Of a stretch of DNA of 64,000 nt, positions 17,207 to 26,641 are shown one piece after another. Numbering within the stretch: the first letter of the stretch is position 1; every line of letters starts with the position of its first letter. Under the pieces are notes generated by a model. The model did no database searches. It had not been told where the DNA came from and saw nothing but the letters and a program-made list of their open reading frames with translations. Source of the DNA: Streptomyces puniciscabiei (GTDB lineage: Bacteria; Actinomycetota; Actinomycetes; Streptomycetales; Streptomycetaceae). The stretch lies in contig NZ_VFNX01000001.1 in NCBI RefSeq assembly GCF_006715785.1, forward strand, positions 186,001 through 250,000, in the 5' to 3' direction. The translations under genes were made by a program, and so were the position numbers.

Positions 17207-18379
17207 TCAGCCCGCCGCGGAGAGCAGTTCGGCCGCGTCGACATGGCTCACCGCCACCGACAGGAACGTGTTCACGGACGCCGGATCGCTCGCGATCCAT
17301 CGGGTGAACTCCAGTCTCTCCCGGGTCACTTCGAGCCGTGCGGTGTCGAGCGCGGTCCGGTAGCGCGGCTCCATCAGCCGTCGGTGGCCGTCGGCATAAC
17401 GGTCCAGGGCGGTCTCCAGCTCCCGGACGTCGTGCAGCCCCGCGCCGACCGACCCGGCGAGCAGCGCGGCCTGTTCGAAGGCGTCGCTGATGCCGGTCCC
17501 GGTGATGGAGTCCTTGTGGCATCCGGCGTCCCCGACCAGGACCCAGCCCGGCCCTCTGACCGTATGGATGTGGTTGAGCTGGCTGCCGGTGCCGCGCAGC
17601 CGCTCCACGCGCCGTGCCGACAGGGCGCGTTCGGCCAGGTCGGGGGCGGTGGTCCGGATGGCCTCCCGGTAGGCGCGGTCCGCGTCCCGCCGTATGTCCT
17701 GGAACTCCGCCTGCGGGAAGTAGGCGGCCACCAGGGTCAGTTCGTCGTGGGTGCCGACCACGCCGACGAGCCGTCCGGTCCGCTCGTACACCTCGAACTG
17801 TGCAGGCAGCCCCTCCCAGTAGCCGTAGTAGACGCAGGTGCGCGGGGTGTCCTCCCGCTCCACCGCCGCCCCGCACAGGCCCGCCAGCGTCGAGCGCATC
17901 CCGTCGGCGCCCACCACCAGCCGGGCCCGCACCGCGCTCTCGCCCCGGCCGGTCCGGCAGCGCACCCCGGTCACCCGGCCGCCCTCGGTGAGCACCCCGG
18001 TGACGGTGTGACCCTGCCGGAACTCGGCCCCGGCCTCGACGGCCCCGTCGATCAGCATGCTGTCCAAGACGTACCGGCGCGGCGCGTACACCGCGTCGAT
18101 GCCCTCCTCCACGGGGACCGGACCGGCGAGCCGGACGTCCTGGAGCGTGTAGGAGATCCGGCGCACCGGTGGGCAGCCGGTCGCGGCGAGCCGGTCCAGC
18201 AGCCCCCAGCGCCGGAGCAGCCGCAGTCCGGGCCGGTGGATGTGCTGGGTGGAGAGGGTGTCGCTGGGGAAGGCCGCCCGGTCCAGCAGCAGGACCCGGT
18301 ACCCGGCCCGCGCGAACAGCAGCGCGGTCGAGGCACCGGCGCTGCGCGCGCCGGCCACCACCACGTCGTAGGACTCCAT
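17207..18379 (-). CDS. FAD-dependent oxidoreductase/monooxygenase (geranylgeranyl-reductase/halogenase-like fold)
   Basis: 390 residues. FAD-binding N-terminus is YDVVVAGARSAGASTALLFARAG (GxGxxG variant), the central DG motif is VVGADGMRS, and the GD motif is GWVLVGDAGCHKDSITGTGISDAF. The fold matches the group A flavoprotein family that includes hydroxylases, ring-closing enzymes and halogenases. The tryptophan-halogenase WxWxIP signature is absent, so halogenation is not supported. AAGGAG precedes the ATG. Last gene of the 25,328-17,207 operon, 20 nt after sagB1. A plausible role is oxidation of the azole peptide or its Trp. Confidence 0.85.
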   Translation of the reverse strand: MESYDVVVAGARSAGASTALLFARAGYRVLLLDRAAFPSDTLSTQHIHRPGLRLLRRWGLLDRLAATGCPPVRRISYTLQDVRLAGPVPVEEGIDAVYAPRRYVLDSMLIDGAVEAGAEFRQGHTVTGVLTEGGRVTGVRCRTGRGESAVRARLVVGADGMRSTLAGLCGAAVEREDTPRTCVYYGYWEGLPAQFEVYERTGRLVGVVGTHDELTLVAAYFPQAEFQDIRRDADRAYREAIRTTAPDLAERALSARRVERLRGTGSQLNHIHTVRGPGWVLVGDAGCHKDSITGTGISDAFEQAALLAGSVGAGLHDVRELETALDRYADGHRRLMEPRYRTALDTARLEVTRERLEFTRWIASDPASVNTFLSVAVSHVDAAELLSAAG

Positions 18380-18399
18380 GAGTCGGGTGCTCCTTCTGT

Positions 18400-19911
18400 T
18401 CAGAAACCGGCTCGCAGGGGCAGGTGCGGGTCCGTGCGGTCCGGTGCGCGGGGGCCCACGGTCACCAGTACCAGCGGCTGGAGCGGACCCGTGGTCAGAC
18501 CGAGGGCCGACCGCACACCCTCGGGGTCGAAGTCGCAGTGCACATGGCTCTCCAGGCCGACGGCCGCGGCGGCCAGCGCGATCCGCTGGGCCGTGGCACC
18601 GGCGGCGATGTTCTGCGCCCGGTACCAGCGGTCCCCGCAGCGCTCGACCCCGCTGCGCGGATCGCCGCAGACCGCGAGGACCGCGGTGGCGGTACGGCAT
18701 TCGTCGGCCAGCATGGGGCTCTTGGCCGCGGCGAGCACGTCCGGTACGGCGTCGGCCCGCCGGGTGCCGGTCAGCGCGTGGGCTTCGGCGTCGTAGAGGT
18801 ACGCGCCCGTCTCCACCTCCGGGACCCGCTGGAGCAGTCCGGCGAGTTGGACCGGGACCTCCACCCCGGCCACCGGGGTCCCCGCGGTGGCGAGGAGGGC
18901 GGCGAGCGTCCGCTCGGGCACCGGGGCCGGCCGGAAGCCGTACGCCGTGCGGCGGCCCGGGAAGCCGTCGGCGAGGTCGAGGGCGGCGCGGGGCAGGGCG
19001 TGCCGGGGACCGTCGGGGAGCGGCCAGGGGGCCGGGCGGTCGCCGAAGTCCCCCGGTGCGGCGCGTCGGATGGCGGCGTGCAGGGCGGCGGCCTCGGCCA
19101 GGGCGGGGACCTCGGTGATGGGCATCGGGTCGGGCTCGGCGGCGGGCACCTCGGCGCGGCGGCGTGTGGAAGGCGCCGCTGCGGGTGCGTCCGGCCGGTG
19201 CAGGGTGATCACCGCGAACACGCTCTCCGCGAAGGAGGAGAGGCCGAGCAGTTCGTCCAACGCGGCGTCCTCGTAGCGCAGATGGACGGTCGCCGTCAGG
19301 CCCGTCGCCTCGGCCGCGGCCACCGTCTGCGCGGCCGCCACCCCGGCGTCGAGGCTCTGGAGGCGGTAGCCGAAGACTCCGTACTTGGCCATGTTGCGCC
19401 ACAGCACGCTGCCCAGCAGCAGGACGAACTCCGGTTCCCGTGCGGGCGGTTCGGCGAGCAGGGGCGTGACCAGGTGACGTCCGTCGTCCGCGCGCAGGTG
19501 CTCCAGGGCGTGGTGGACCGGGTCGTAGTGGGAGAGTCCGGCGGGGAGACCGTCCAGGGCGGGATGCGCGAGGTAGAACTCCACGGGGTAGCGGGAGCCG
19601 GAGGCGGCGGCGGTACGGCCGGGTGACAGGAGCCTCCGGCGGGCGGCGGGACTGCCGAGGCCGAGCGGCATGATGCCGCTCATCCAGCGCATCCGGGTCA
19701 GTCCGGCCGCCCGGTGCAGCAGCCAGGACAGACGCCGGACCGGTTCCGCGTCCCGGGGATCCGGTCGGTCCGGCAACGGCCGACGGCGCGCCGACGGGTA
19801 GCGCTTGTGGACCGGCGGAAGCCGGAGCGGGTCGGCCGCGGGCAGCGCGTCCGGCGGCTGGTGGCCGGAGTCGAAGTACTCCAGGGCGGCCGAGGTTGTC
19901 GAGGACGTCAT
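18400..19911 (-). CDS. SagB-type azoline dehydrogenase 1 (tandem nitroreductase domains)
   Basis: 503 residues. Two nitroreductase-like halves are visible. The first centres on SGSRYPVEFYLAHPALDGLPAGLSHYDPVHHAL (the SagB (S/A)G..YPVE(L/F)Y signature) and FVLLLGSVLWRNMAKYGVFGYR. The second starts around TAYGFRPAPVPERTLAALLATA and ends with GLESHVHCDFDPEGVRSALGL. SagB dehydrogenases use FMN to oxidise azolines to thiazoles/oxazoles. ATG start overlaps the stop of sagB2. Two SagB-like proteins may divide substrates or form a heteromer. Confidence 0.85.
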   Translation of the reverse strand: MTSSTTSAALEYFDSGHQPPDALPAADPLRLPPVHKRYPSARRRPLPDRPDPRDAEPVRRLSWLLHRAAGLTRMRWMSGIMPLGLGSPAARRRLLSPGRTAAASGSRYPVEFYLAHPALDGLPAGLSHYDPVHHALEHLRADDGRHLVTPLLAEPPAREPEFVLLLGSVLWRNMAKYGVFGYRLQSLDAGVAAAQTVAAAEATGLTATVHLRYEDAALDELLGLSSFAESVFAVITLHRPDAPAAAPSTRRRAEVPAAEPDPMPITEVPALAEAAALHAAIRRAAPGDFGDRPAPWPLPDGPRHALPRAALDLADGFPGRRTAYGFRPAPVPERTLAALLATAGTPVAGVEVPVQLAGLLQRVPEVETGAYLYDAEAHALTGTRRADAVPDVLAAAKSPMLADECRTATAVLAVCGDPRSGVERCGDRWYRAQNIAAGATAQRIALAAAAVGLESHVHCDFDPEGVRSALGLTTGPLQPLVLVTVGPRAPDRTDPHLPLRAGF

Positions 19912-21455
19912 GCGGACCTCCAGTGCGGGACGGACATCAGATAGCGCTCGTCGGCTCCGGGGGTGCCGAGGGCGATCTGGAACACCGGCTCGTGGCCCGG
20001 CGGCAGACGCAGCGCGTGGGCGAGCGGTCGGGCGGCGTAGCCGTTGTGGATCCGCGCGGCAAGCCCGGACCGGGCGCTCAGCACGCACAGCCGCTGCGCG
20101 ACGACGCCCGCCTCGTGGTGCAGCACCCGGAACCCCCGGTCACCGAAGGCCACTTGGCCTCGGCGGGCGGGCACCGACAGGAAGACGACGGCGTTCACCG
20201 TGCGGTAGTCGATATTGGCCGCCTCCAGACCGAGGCCGGCGGCCTGGGCGGGACCGAGGTGCCGTAGACCGTGTGCGGTCACCTCGTGCACTCCGTCCTC
20301 GGCCCCGGTCACATCGACCGCCCACAGGTGCGCCCGCACGGGCGGCGCGGAACCCTCCGGCACGGCGTCGGACCCGTACGGCGTGAAGGCGGGCAGGACC
20401 GCGTCGAGCACGGCCGCCACCGGCACCGGCCGCGGCTTCGGGTGGAACGCCGGTGCGCCCGAGGTGCGTCCGCGCAGACAGTCGGCGAGTTCCCCGGCCG
20501 GGGCGGGCGCGGCGGGCGCGTGCTCCTCGTGCGGCAGCCGGGCGAAGGACGCCGTGTCGGTGAGACGGGCGGCGGTGTCCAGCTCGACGAGGTCGGCGAG
20601 CGCGCCGACACCGGTGGCGGGACGACCGGGCAGCGGCGTCAACGCCACCTCCGCCTCGCGAGACGCCAGGTCAGGGCCCCTGCGCCCCGCGTACAACGGC
20701 ACCACCGCGGCCACACTCTCCTCCGGACGCGAGACCCCGATCAGCCGCTCCAGCGGTTCGTCGAGGAATTGGTGCCGCACCTGTCCCCGCACACCGAGCG
20801 CGCCCGCGACCATGAGCGCGTTGCCGGCCACCAGACCCGTCTCCTGCGCGCACAGCCGGTACGCATACGCCCCGTACCGGAACGCCGTGCGCCAGAAGAC
20901 CGTGGACAGCAGCAGCACGCCCACCGCACCCCCGAGGTCCGTGCCGAGCGCCGCGCCGAGCAGGGCGCGGAAGTCGCCGGCCCGCCGCAGCACGAGGGCG
21001 TGGTGCGCGGGGTCGTAGGCGTAGACGCCTGCGGGCAGCCCGTCGTGGCCCGGCGTCCACAGGTACGTCTCCACCGGCGCGAAGCAGCGGGCGGAGGGGG
21101 CGGCCCGGTGATAGGGCCAGCGGGCGGTGGGGCCGAACTCGGTGCGCAGGACACCGCAGGTGTAGTGGAGCAGCGCGGAGTGGAGGTCGGCGCTCGGCGC
21201 GGGCGGGCTCCCGGTGCCGTCGCCGAGGGCCCGGCTCAGCGTGCCGAGCGTCCGGGGCGGCGCCGGCAGCGGATACCGCGGCAGCGAGCCGTGGCGGGTG
21301 AACCGCTCCGGTTCCTCCGGCGCGCCCTCCCTGCCGCCCGGCCCCCGCCCGATCAGGTCGGCGTAGGCGTGCAGAGACCGGTGCCAGTACCGTGCGCCGG
21401 GCGGCTCGAGGACCCGATCGGCGCCTTCGACGGCAGTCATCCGCGGGGTCCTCAC
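19908..21455 (-). CDS. SagB-type azoline dehydrogenase 2 (tandem nitroreductase domains)
   Basis: 515 residues from a GTG that overlaps the ycaO stop (GTGA). The ATG at 21,440 is an alternative start five codons later. The first nitroreductase half has PVETYLWTPGHDGLPAGVYAYDPAHHAL and VLLLSTVFWRTAFRYGAYAYR, parallel to sagB1. The second half has YRTVNAVVFLSVPA and GVVAQRLCVLSARSGLAARIHNGY. It is homologous to the next gene over nearly its whole length, so the pair arose by duplication. Expected role: FMN-dependent oxidation of thiazolines. An inactive structural partner is an alternative. Confidence 0.82.
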   Translation of the reverse strand: MRTPRMTAVEGADRVLEPPGARYWHRSLHAYADLIGRGPGGREGAPEEPERFTRHGSLPRYPLPAPPRTLGTLSRALGDGTGSPPAPSADLHSALLHYTCGVLRTEFGPTARWPYHRAAPSARCFAPVETYLWTPGHDGLPAGVYAYDPAHHALVLRRAGDFRALLGAALGTDLGGAVGVLLLSTVFWRTAFRYGAYAYRLCAQETGLVAGNALMVAGALGVRGQVRHQFLDEPLERLIGVSRPEESVAAVVPLYAGRRGPDLASREAEVALTPLPGRPATGVGALADLVELDTAARLTDTASFARLPHEEHAPAAPAPAGELADCLRGRTSGAPAFHPKPRPVPVAAVLDAVLPAFTPYGSDAVPEGSAPPVRAHLWAVDVTGAEDGVHEVTAHGLRHLGPAQAAGLGLEAANIDYRTVNAVVFLSVPARRGQVAFGDRGFRVLHHEAGVVAQRLCVLSARSGLAARIHNGYAARPLAHALRLPPGHEPVFQIALGTPGADERYLMSVPHWRSA

Positions 21456-23467
21456 GGGAACGGGTGGGGGTGGGGGTTGATGTCCTCGGGCGTCAGCACA
21501 CGGTCGCGGTAGCCGAGTGCGTACGGCACGGTCAGCAGCCGCGGGATTCCGTCGACCCGCCGGTTCTGGTGCCCGAACGTCATCGGCAGGGTGCCCGGCA
21601 CCATCACCTTGACGCAGGCGAAGCCGCCCGCCCGGTGTTCCGGGGTCGTCTGGTCCACGACCACGACGTCCAGGCCCCGGTCCAGATAGCGGCGGAGCAT
21701 CTCCTCCAGGTCCGCCCGCAGATCGGTGTGCGCGGGCCACCGCCACTGCTCCTCGAAGCTCGTGAACGGCCGTGCCTCGCGCTCCCCCAGCAGGAAGTCG
21801 AACCGGTCGAAGGCGTCCTCGTGGCTGTAGAGCACGGAGTGGTCGCCCATCACCTTCACCAGGGACGGGTCGCGCACCATGCGTGCGGCGCGTTCCCGCT
21901 CCGCCGCGTCGTAGATCTTGGCGTGCTCCAGCAGATGTGCCGTCTCGTGCAGGACGTTGACGACGGCCTTCTCGGCCAGCAGCGCGGAGCCGCCCGCGCA
22001 CAGGACGCGCGGTCTGCCCGGGTCGCCGAGCGTGTCGAGACCGACCGCCCAGAAGCACGGGACGCCCTGTTCCAGGGTGGCCGAGTAGAGGCGGACCTCG
22101 TACCCCGTCCGGTGGCGCAGATGCTCGATCATCATGGGGATCGAGCGGTCCCGCGCGGAGTCCGGGTCGACGCGCGGGATCGGCATCCGCCCGTACCAGG
22201 TCATCAGGAAGGCGTCCCGTTCGGCCACCTCCAGCAGCCCGCACAGGACGGCCTCCTCCAGACAGCCGCCCATGGCGCAGCCGTTGGAGATCTCGTAGAC
22301 GAAACGCGGGTCGTCGTGGCTGTGCGCCGCGTAGTAGGCGTACCGCTCCGGGACCAGCACCGGCTCGGCGCGGGCGAAGGACCAGCCCCACACCCAGGGC
22401 ATCACCAGGTCCTCGTGGTACCGGATGTAGGGGAAGCCGGGCAGGTCGTGGCGGTCATCGGGGTAGAGCCCGAAGAGGTGCGGGTCCAGGGCGCGTTCCC
22501 CCAGCTCCCGCCTGCTCGCCGTGACCGTGGTGCGCCGCCCCCGCGGCTGCTCCCCGCCGAAGCGCTCCAGTGCCTCCAGCACGGCGGTGATCCGGGAGGT
22601 GCGGTAGTCGGTCGTACGGCCCCACCCGTGCTGCGAGCTGTTGCCGCGCAGGGAGCTGAGCGGGGCCACCGCGCGCGGCAGCGGCCCGCCCCGCTCGTCG
22701 TCCACGGACGGCACGACACCGGCGACGCGGTCCACGTAGATGTCGTACAACTCCCGTTCGCGCGCCACGACGTTCTGCACCCGGAAGACGTCGGGCGCGG
22801 GCTTGGGCCGGGCGGCCGGGGCGATCCGTGCCGCCTCGGGACCGTCGGGCGGCAGACCGCCGCAGTCCGCGCAGAGCGTGTACGGCAGGTAGCGGTGGGA
22901 GCTGATGGCGAGCGAGGCGAGTTCGACGCGGAGGAACCGGTCGCCCGGCCGGCGGCCCTCGGCAGTGCCCGCGCGATCGGCGGCGTCCTGCGGCAGGGGT
23001 CCGCCGGTCAGGGTCGACCGCAGGAGGCCGACGGCGAGTTCGGCCGCCACGGCCGCCGCCGTCCGGGTGCGCAGCGACGTGAGCCGGGCGGACAGGGCGG
23101 TGCCGTGGCGGGCGCGCAGGGTCTCGTGGTGCTGGGCCTTGTCGCGGGCGAGGCGGCGGCGCCAGTCGGCGCAGGTCGGGCAGGCGTCCCCGACGACGGG
23201 TCCGACATGGATCGCGTCCGCCTCGGTGTTCAGCGGGATCCAGGGGACCCCGGCGGCCTCCGCGGCCTTGCGGATCTCGGCGTATCCGGTCGTGTCGGTG
23301 GTGTCCGAGGCCACCAGGACGGCGGCGCAGGAGCCGAGCGCGTCGGCGAGGGCGCCGCGGTCCGGCCGTACCAGCGGGAAGGAGCGGGCCAGGACGGCGG
23401 CGGTGGCCCGGTCGAGCAGTCCGCCGTCGCCGAACAGGGCGACCGGGCCGCTGGGGTGCTCACGCAT
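21452..23467 (-). CDS. YcaO-domain azoline cyclodehydratase, TOMM type
   Basis: 671 residues. An N-terminal E1-like/leader-binding region carries two Cys pairs, CPTCADW and LCADCGG, that can form a zinc site. The C-terminal YcaO domain (from ~residue 260) has SSQHGWGRTTDYRTSRITAVLEALERFGG and NGCAMGGCLEEAVLCGLLEVAERDAF, the ATP/Mg-binding Glu-rich blocks. The protein ends in the proline-rich NPHPHPFP typical of azole-forming YcaO enzymes. It would phosphorylate backbone amides to turn Cys (and perhaps Ser) into azolines. ATG lies 8 nt inside the end of the ThiF-like gene. Core enzyme of the cluster. Confidence 0.95.
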   Translation of the reverse strand: MREHPSGPVALFGDGGLLDRATAAVLARSFPLVRPDRGALADALGSCAAVLVASDTTDTTGYAEIRKAAEAAGVPWIPLNTEADAIHVGPVVGDACPTCADWRRRLARDKAQHHETLRARHGTALSARLTSLRTRTAAAVAAELAVGLLRSTLTGGPLPQDAADRAGTAEGRRPGDRFLRVELASLAISSHRYLPYTLCADCGGLPPDGPEAARIAPAARPKPAPDVFRVQNVVARERELYDIYVDRVAGVVPSVDDERGGPLPRAVAPLSSLRGNSSQHGWGRTTDYRTSRITAVLEALERFGGEQPRGRRTTVTASRRELGERALDPHLFGLYPDDRHDLPGFPYIRYHEDLVMPWVWGWSFARAEPVLVPERYAYYAAHSHDDPRFVYEISNGCAMGGCLEEAVLCGLLEVAERDAFLMTWYGRMPIPRVDPDSARDRSIPMMIEHLRHRTGYEVRLYSATLEQGVPCFWAVGLDTLGDPGRPRVLCAGGSALLAEKAVVNVLHETAHLLEHAKIYDAAERERAARMVRDPSLVKVMGDHSVLYSHEDAFDRFDFLLGEREARPFTSFEEQWRWPAHTDLRADLEEMLRRYLDRGLDVVVVDQTTPEHRAGGFACVKVMVPGTLPMTFGHQNRRVDGIPRLLTVPYALGYRDRVLTPEDINPHPHPFP

Positions 23468-25328
23468 CGAGCAGCACCACCCGGACGAGATGCGGCAGTA
23501 CAGCGTGCACGACCGGGTCCTGGTCCAGCGGTACGACGACGGGGTCGAGTCCGTCGGCGCGCAGGGCCTCGACGAGCGGGCGGTGCCGTTCTCCGTCGGC
23601 GCCCTCGGGCGGGGCCCACAGGGAGACTTCGGGCGAGGGCGCGTACTCGGTCTGGTCGTGCGCGTGGGCCTGGTGGGCCAGCAGCAGGCGCCCCAGGCCG
23701 GACGCGGCGGCCTCGGCGGGGGTGAAACCGGCCCCGCGCTCGGTCAGCCCGGTCTCCGCGTCACCGAGGCGGAAGGCGTAGGCGGTGACCCCGGCGGGAG
23801 CCCGGAGCGCATACGCCGACAGTTCCTCGCCCGTGGTGAGCAGCAGATCGCGGAACCGGCCTGCGAAGTCGCCGAGTTGGAGGTCGGCGAGTGCCACCGG
23901 CTCCTGTCGCTCCGTCGGCATCCGTCGCGCGAGATGGTCCAGCAGCGCCCGCTCCACGGCGTCGTCCCGTGTCGCACCGGCGGCCGTGCCGACGGGGAGA
24001 TGCCCGAACACCTCGTCCGCCGGCACGTCCCTGACCGTTCCGTCCGCCGCCGCGAACCCGGTCACCGGGCCGTCCGCCGACAGCGCGCCCGCGCGGACGG
24101 CGTACGCGGCGAGTCCGTGCCGCAGCGCGGCGTCCTGGGCCTGCGCGAAGTCGGCCCCCGCGCCCCACACCGGGAAGAACTCCCCGGGGCGCCCGGGGTC
24201 GGCGACGGCGACGCGGACGACCCGCAGGGGGAACTGCTCGTAGTGCCCCTCGGACACCGGCCCCAGCACCCCGAGCCGCTCATCGGTCAACGCACCCACG
24301 CGTTCGGCGAGTTCGCCGCCGTCGGAGGCGTCCGGCGCTTCGGCGAGCCGGTGGACGGAGGTCTGAAGCGTCTCCAGGTCGACGCGGACGACACCGGCCG
24401 CCGGGGTGTCCTCCTCCGCGACCCCGGTGACGTGCTCGAAGGCGCGGAACACCAGGTGGTTGGCGACGATGCCCGGGACGGGCCCGGTGAGCAGGTCGCT
24501 CCGCGTCTCCGGGCTGCCCAGTCTCCGCCACAGCCTCTCCCAGCGCATCGCGGGACGGTCCGCCGGGCACACCGGCCCGATCCACGCCTCCTCGCCCAGG
24601 AGGGTCACGGCGATCAGGGTCCGGCCGAGTTCCGCGCAGGCGAGGTCGACGGCCGTGAGGTGCCCGGGACCGGTGCGGTCGGCCGCGTACAGGACAAGGT
24701 CGGCGGCCTCGACCGCGTGCCGCAGCGCCGCCGTGTCGGTGACGTCCAGCGATCCGTGGTCCAGGTGCTGTTCCACCGCACGGTCCCGGGCCTCGTCGGC
24801 GAGTTCCTCGAGCCGCACGCCCACTCCCAGCTCCTCCCCGCCGGTGGTCAGGGCCGAGACCCGAGCCACGCCCGTGAGCAGGGCGCCCTCCACGGTGGCG
24901 GAGAGCACCGCGCCCGCGCCGAGGACCAGGAGCCGGGTACGGCGGTACCGCTGGAAGCGCAGCGCGGGCGAGGAGCGGAACGACTCGACGAAGCCGATCT
25001 CGGTGGCGTATGCCTCCAACTCGGCCTCGGACAGGGTGTGTTCCTCGTCCTCGCCGACATCGCGGACCAGGCCGGCCTCGTGCAGCGCGCCGACGAGCCG
25101 CTCGACCATCTGCCGGGTCGCGGGCCGCATGCTCGCGGTGAGGTCGCCGACGCTGTGTCTGCCGTCGAGGTGCGGGGACAGCTTCTCCAGCCACGCGTAG
25201 GTCGAGGCGCCCTGGAAGGTGACGATGTCGCTGCCCTTGGTCAGCAGCACACCGTCCCCTTCGGGGGCGGGGGTGAAGAAGACGCCGGTTCTCATCCGCG
25301 GGCGCATGGCCGCGATCGTGCTCTGCAT
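23460..25328 (-). CDS. ThiF/E1-like thiazole-peptide maturation protein (TIGR03693-like)
   Basis: 622 residues. The N-terminus (MRPRMRTGVFFTPAPEGDGVLL, then YAWLEKLSPHLDGRHSVGDL) closely resembles the putative thiazole-containing bacteriocin maturation protein of Bacillus heterocycloanthracin clusters. An E1-like nucleotide fold follows (LLVLGAGAVLSATVEGALLTG, residues ~135-160), then a long C-terminal region with Ala-rich repeats. Such proteins bind the leader peptide and present the core to YcaO; catalytic ATP use has moved to YcaO. First gene of the 25,328-17,207 operon. The 167-nt gap upstream may hold its own promoter. Confidence 0.88.
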   Translation of the reverse strand: MQSTIAAMRPRMRTGVFFTPAPEGDGVLLTKGSDIVTFQGASTYAWLEKLSPHLDGRHSVGDLTASMRPATRQMVERLVGALHEAGLVRDVGEDEEHTLSEAELEAYATEIGFVESFRSSPALRFQRYRRTRLLVLGAGAVLSATVEGALLTGVARVSALTTGGEELGVGVRLEELADEARDRAVEQHLDHGSLDVTDTAALRHAVEAADLVLYAADRTGPGHLTAVDLACAELGRTLIAVTLLGEEAWIGPVCPADRPAMRWERLWRRLGSPETRSDLLTGPVPGIVANHLVFRAFEHVTGVAEEDTPAAGVVRVDLETLQTSVHRLAEAPDASDGGELAERVGALTDERLGVLGPVSEGHYEQFPLRVVRVAVADPGRPGEFFPVWGAGADFAQAQDAALRHGLAAYAVRAGALSADGPVTGFAAADGTVRDVPADEVFGHLPVGTAAGATRDDAVERALLDHLARRMPTERQEPVALADLQLGDFAGRFRDLLLTTGEELSAYALRAPAGVTAYAFRLGDAETGLTERGAGFTPAEAAASGLGRLLLAHQAHAHDQTEYAPSPEVSLWAPPEGADGERHRPLVEALRADGLDPVVVPLDQDPVVHAVLPHLVRVVLLDA

Positions 25329-25495
25329 GGTGGAGGACTCCGCGTTCTACTGGTCGGGCGTGCGCCCCGAGCGAGTCGTGAGGTCGATCGTGTCAGCGGG
25401 CCCCCGCCCCGGTCGTCCGTCGGCAGTCTGCATTCCTGCCTCCGCCGAGAAGACACGGGCGGGCCCGGTCTCCCACTGGTGTGGGGGCCGGGGTC
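25329..25495. promoter_or_regulatory. Spacer upstream of the azole operon with inverted repeat
   Basis: 167 bp between the GT1 stop and the ThiF-like start. It contains GTCTCCCAC at 25,468-25,476 followed by GTGGG at 25,481-25,485. This shares its GTCTCCCAC half with the reverse complement of the imperfect palindrome at 33,948-33,969 in the precursor promoter region. A common operator is possible. Confidence 0.45.
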
Positions 25496-26638
25496 TCAGA
25501 TCCGCTGGTGATGGCGGGTCAGCTTCTTCAGCACCGGGACGAGTTCGGCGGCCCCCGGAAGCCGCGCCAGCTCGTCGCGCCAGACGGCAGCGCCCTCCCG
25601 GCAGTCCTGGAGAACCGACCACAGAGCCGCCCGCAGCGACTCGGGGCTCGACTCCCCCCGCCGGAGGGCGACTCCGGCGCCTTTGCGTACGAGCTGTACG
25701 GCCGCCGCCTCCTCGTCCCAGGCCGGCTCCGGCACCATCAACTGGGGCACGCCCGCCGCGGCGGCCGACGCGAAGACCTCGGCACCGCCGTGGTGGACGA
25801 CCGCCGAGCAGCTCGGGAGAAGCCGCGCCCAGGGGGCGTCCAGCGGGCCGACCAGCTCGATGTCCAGCTCCCGCAGGGCGTCCGCGAACTCCTCCCCCGC
25901 CACCCAGACCCGCGGTCGCAGCGGCCGGCCGCGCAGCCGCTCCGGGACGCTGCCGCCACCGCCGTACGGCACCCAGCGCACGTTCTCGTACCGGACGCCC
26001 GGCGCGGACAGCCGCATCCCGGGCGGCATGGGGTCGATGGTCCACTGGCCGAGGACCAGTTCCTCGGCGTAGGGCAGTCCGTAGGGTTCGAGGAGCTGCT
26101 GCATGGTCTCCTCCAGCGGCTCCGGGAAGCCGCCGCCGGGGGCCTGGTCCCGGTAGCGCGCCGAGCGCCCGCGCAGCCAGGCGATGTTGTCGCGGCCCCA
26201 CAGCAGCCGGGCGTGGGCGGCGCCGCCGACGCGGGCGGCGACGGCGGCCGGGAGGCAGAAGGGGTCCCACAGCACCAGGTCGGGCCGCCAGCGGACGACG
26301 GTGCCGGTCAGCTCCTCCAGCAGGGGGCGCAGGGCCGCGAAGGCGCGGGTGGTCCGGTACCACTGGGCGCCCCAGTCGGGGCAGTCCCCCGGGCCGATGT
26401 GCAGTCCGCCCCCGGGGTGGCCGGCCAGGGCGGGGTTGCGGCCGAGGTCGGTCAGCGCGGCGAGGTCCTCGCCCTGGCCCACCGGGACGGCCGCGAGCCC
26501 CGCTTCGGTCACCCCGCGTACCAGGTCCGGGTGGGTGGCGACGCGCACCTCGTGGCCCGCGTTCTGGAGCGCCCAGGCGAGCGGGGGCACCGGGAAAGCA
26601 CGGGCCGCGACGGGAAAGGCGGCGAACAGGACACGCAC
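25496..26638 (-). CDS. GT1-family glycosyltransferase
   Basis: 380 residues, GT-B fold. The N-terminus MRVLFAAFPVAARAFPVPPLAWALQNAGHEVRVATH is the acceptor domain. The donor-binding signature is the CSAVVHHGGAEVFASAAAAGVPQLMVP block near residue 295. It resembles macrolide/anthracycline-type deoxysugar transferases of the EryCIII/DesVII kind, which often need an auxiliary P450-like protein; none of that type is seen. GTG start, 3 nt after the rmlB remnant. One of four GT1 enzymes in the RiPP cluster, suggesting several sugars or a sugar chain. Confidence 0.88.
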   Translation of the reverse strand: MRVLFAAFPVAARAFPVPPLAWALQNAGHEVRVATHPDLVRGVTEAGLAAVPVGQGEDLAALTDLGRNPALAGHPGGGLHIGPGDCPDWGAQWYRTTRAFAALRPLLEELTGTVVRWRPDLVLWDPFCLPAAVAARVGGAAHARLLWGRDNIAWLRGRSARYRDQAPGGGFPEPLEETMQQLLEPYGLPYAEELVLGQWTIDPMPPGMRLSAPGVRYENVRWVPYGGGGSVPERLRGRPLRPRVWVAGEEFADALRELDIELVGPLDAPWARLLPSCSAVVHHGGAEVFASAAAAGVPQLMVPEPAWDEEAAAVQLVRKGAGVALRRGESSPESLRAALWSVLQDCREGAAVWRDELARLPGAAELVPVLKKLTRHHQRI

Positions 26639-26641
26639 GGG

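Noticed and set aside
17207..18379. Tryptophan halogenase
   Set aside because: The FAD fold fits the wider family, but the WxWxIP motif and the halogenase Lys region are not seen. I call it only an FAD oxidoreductase.
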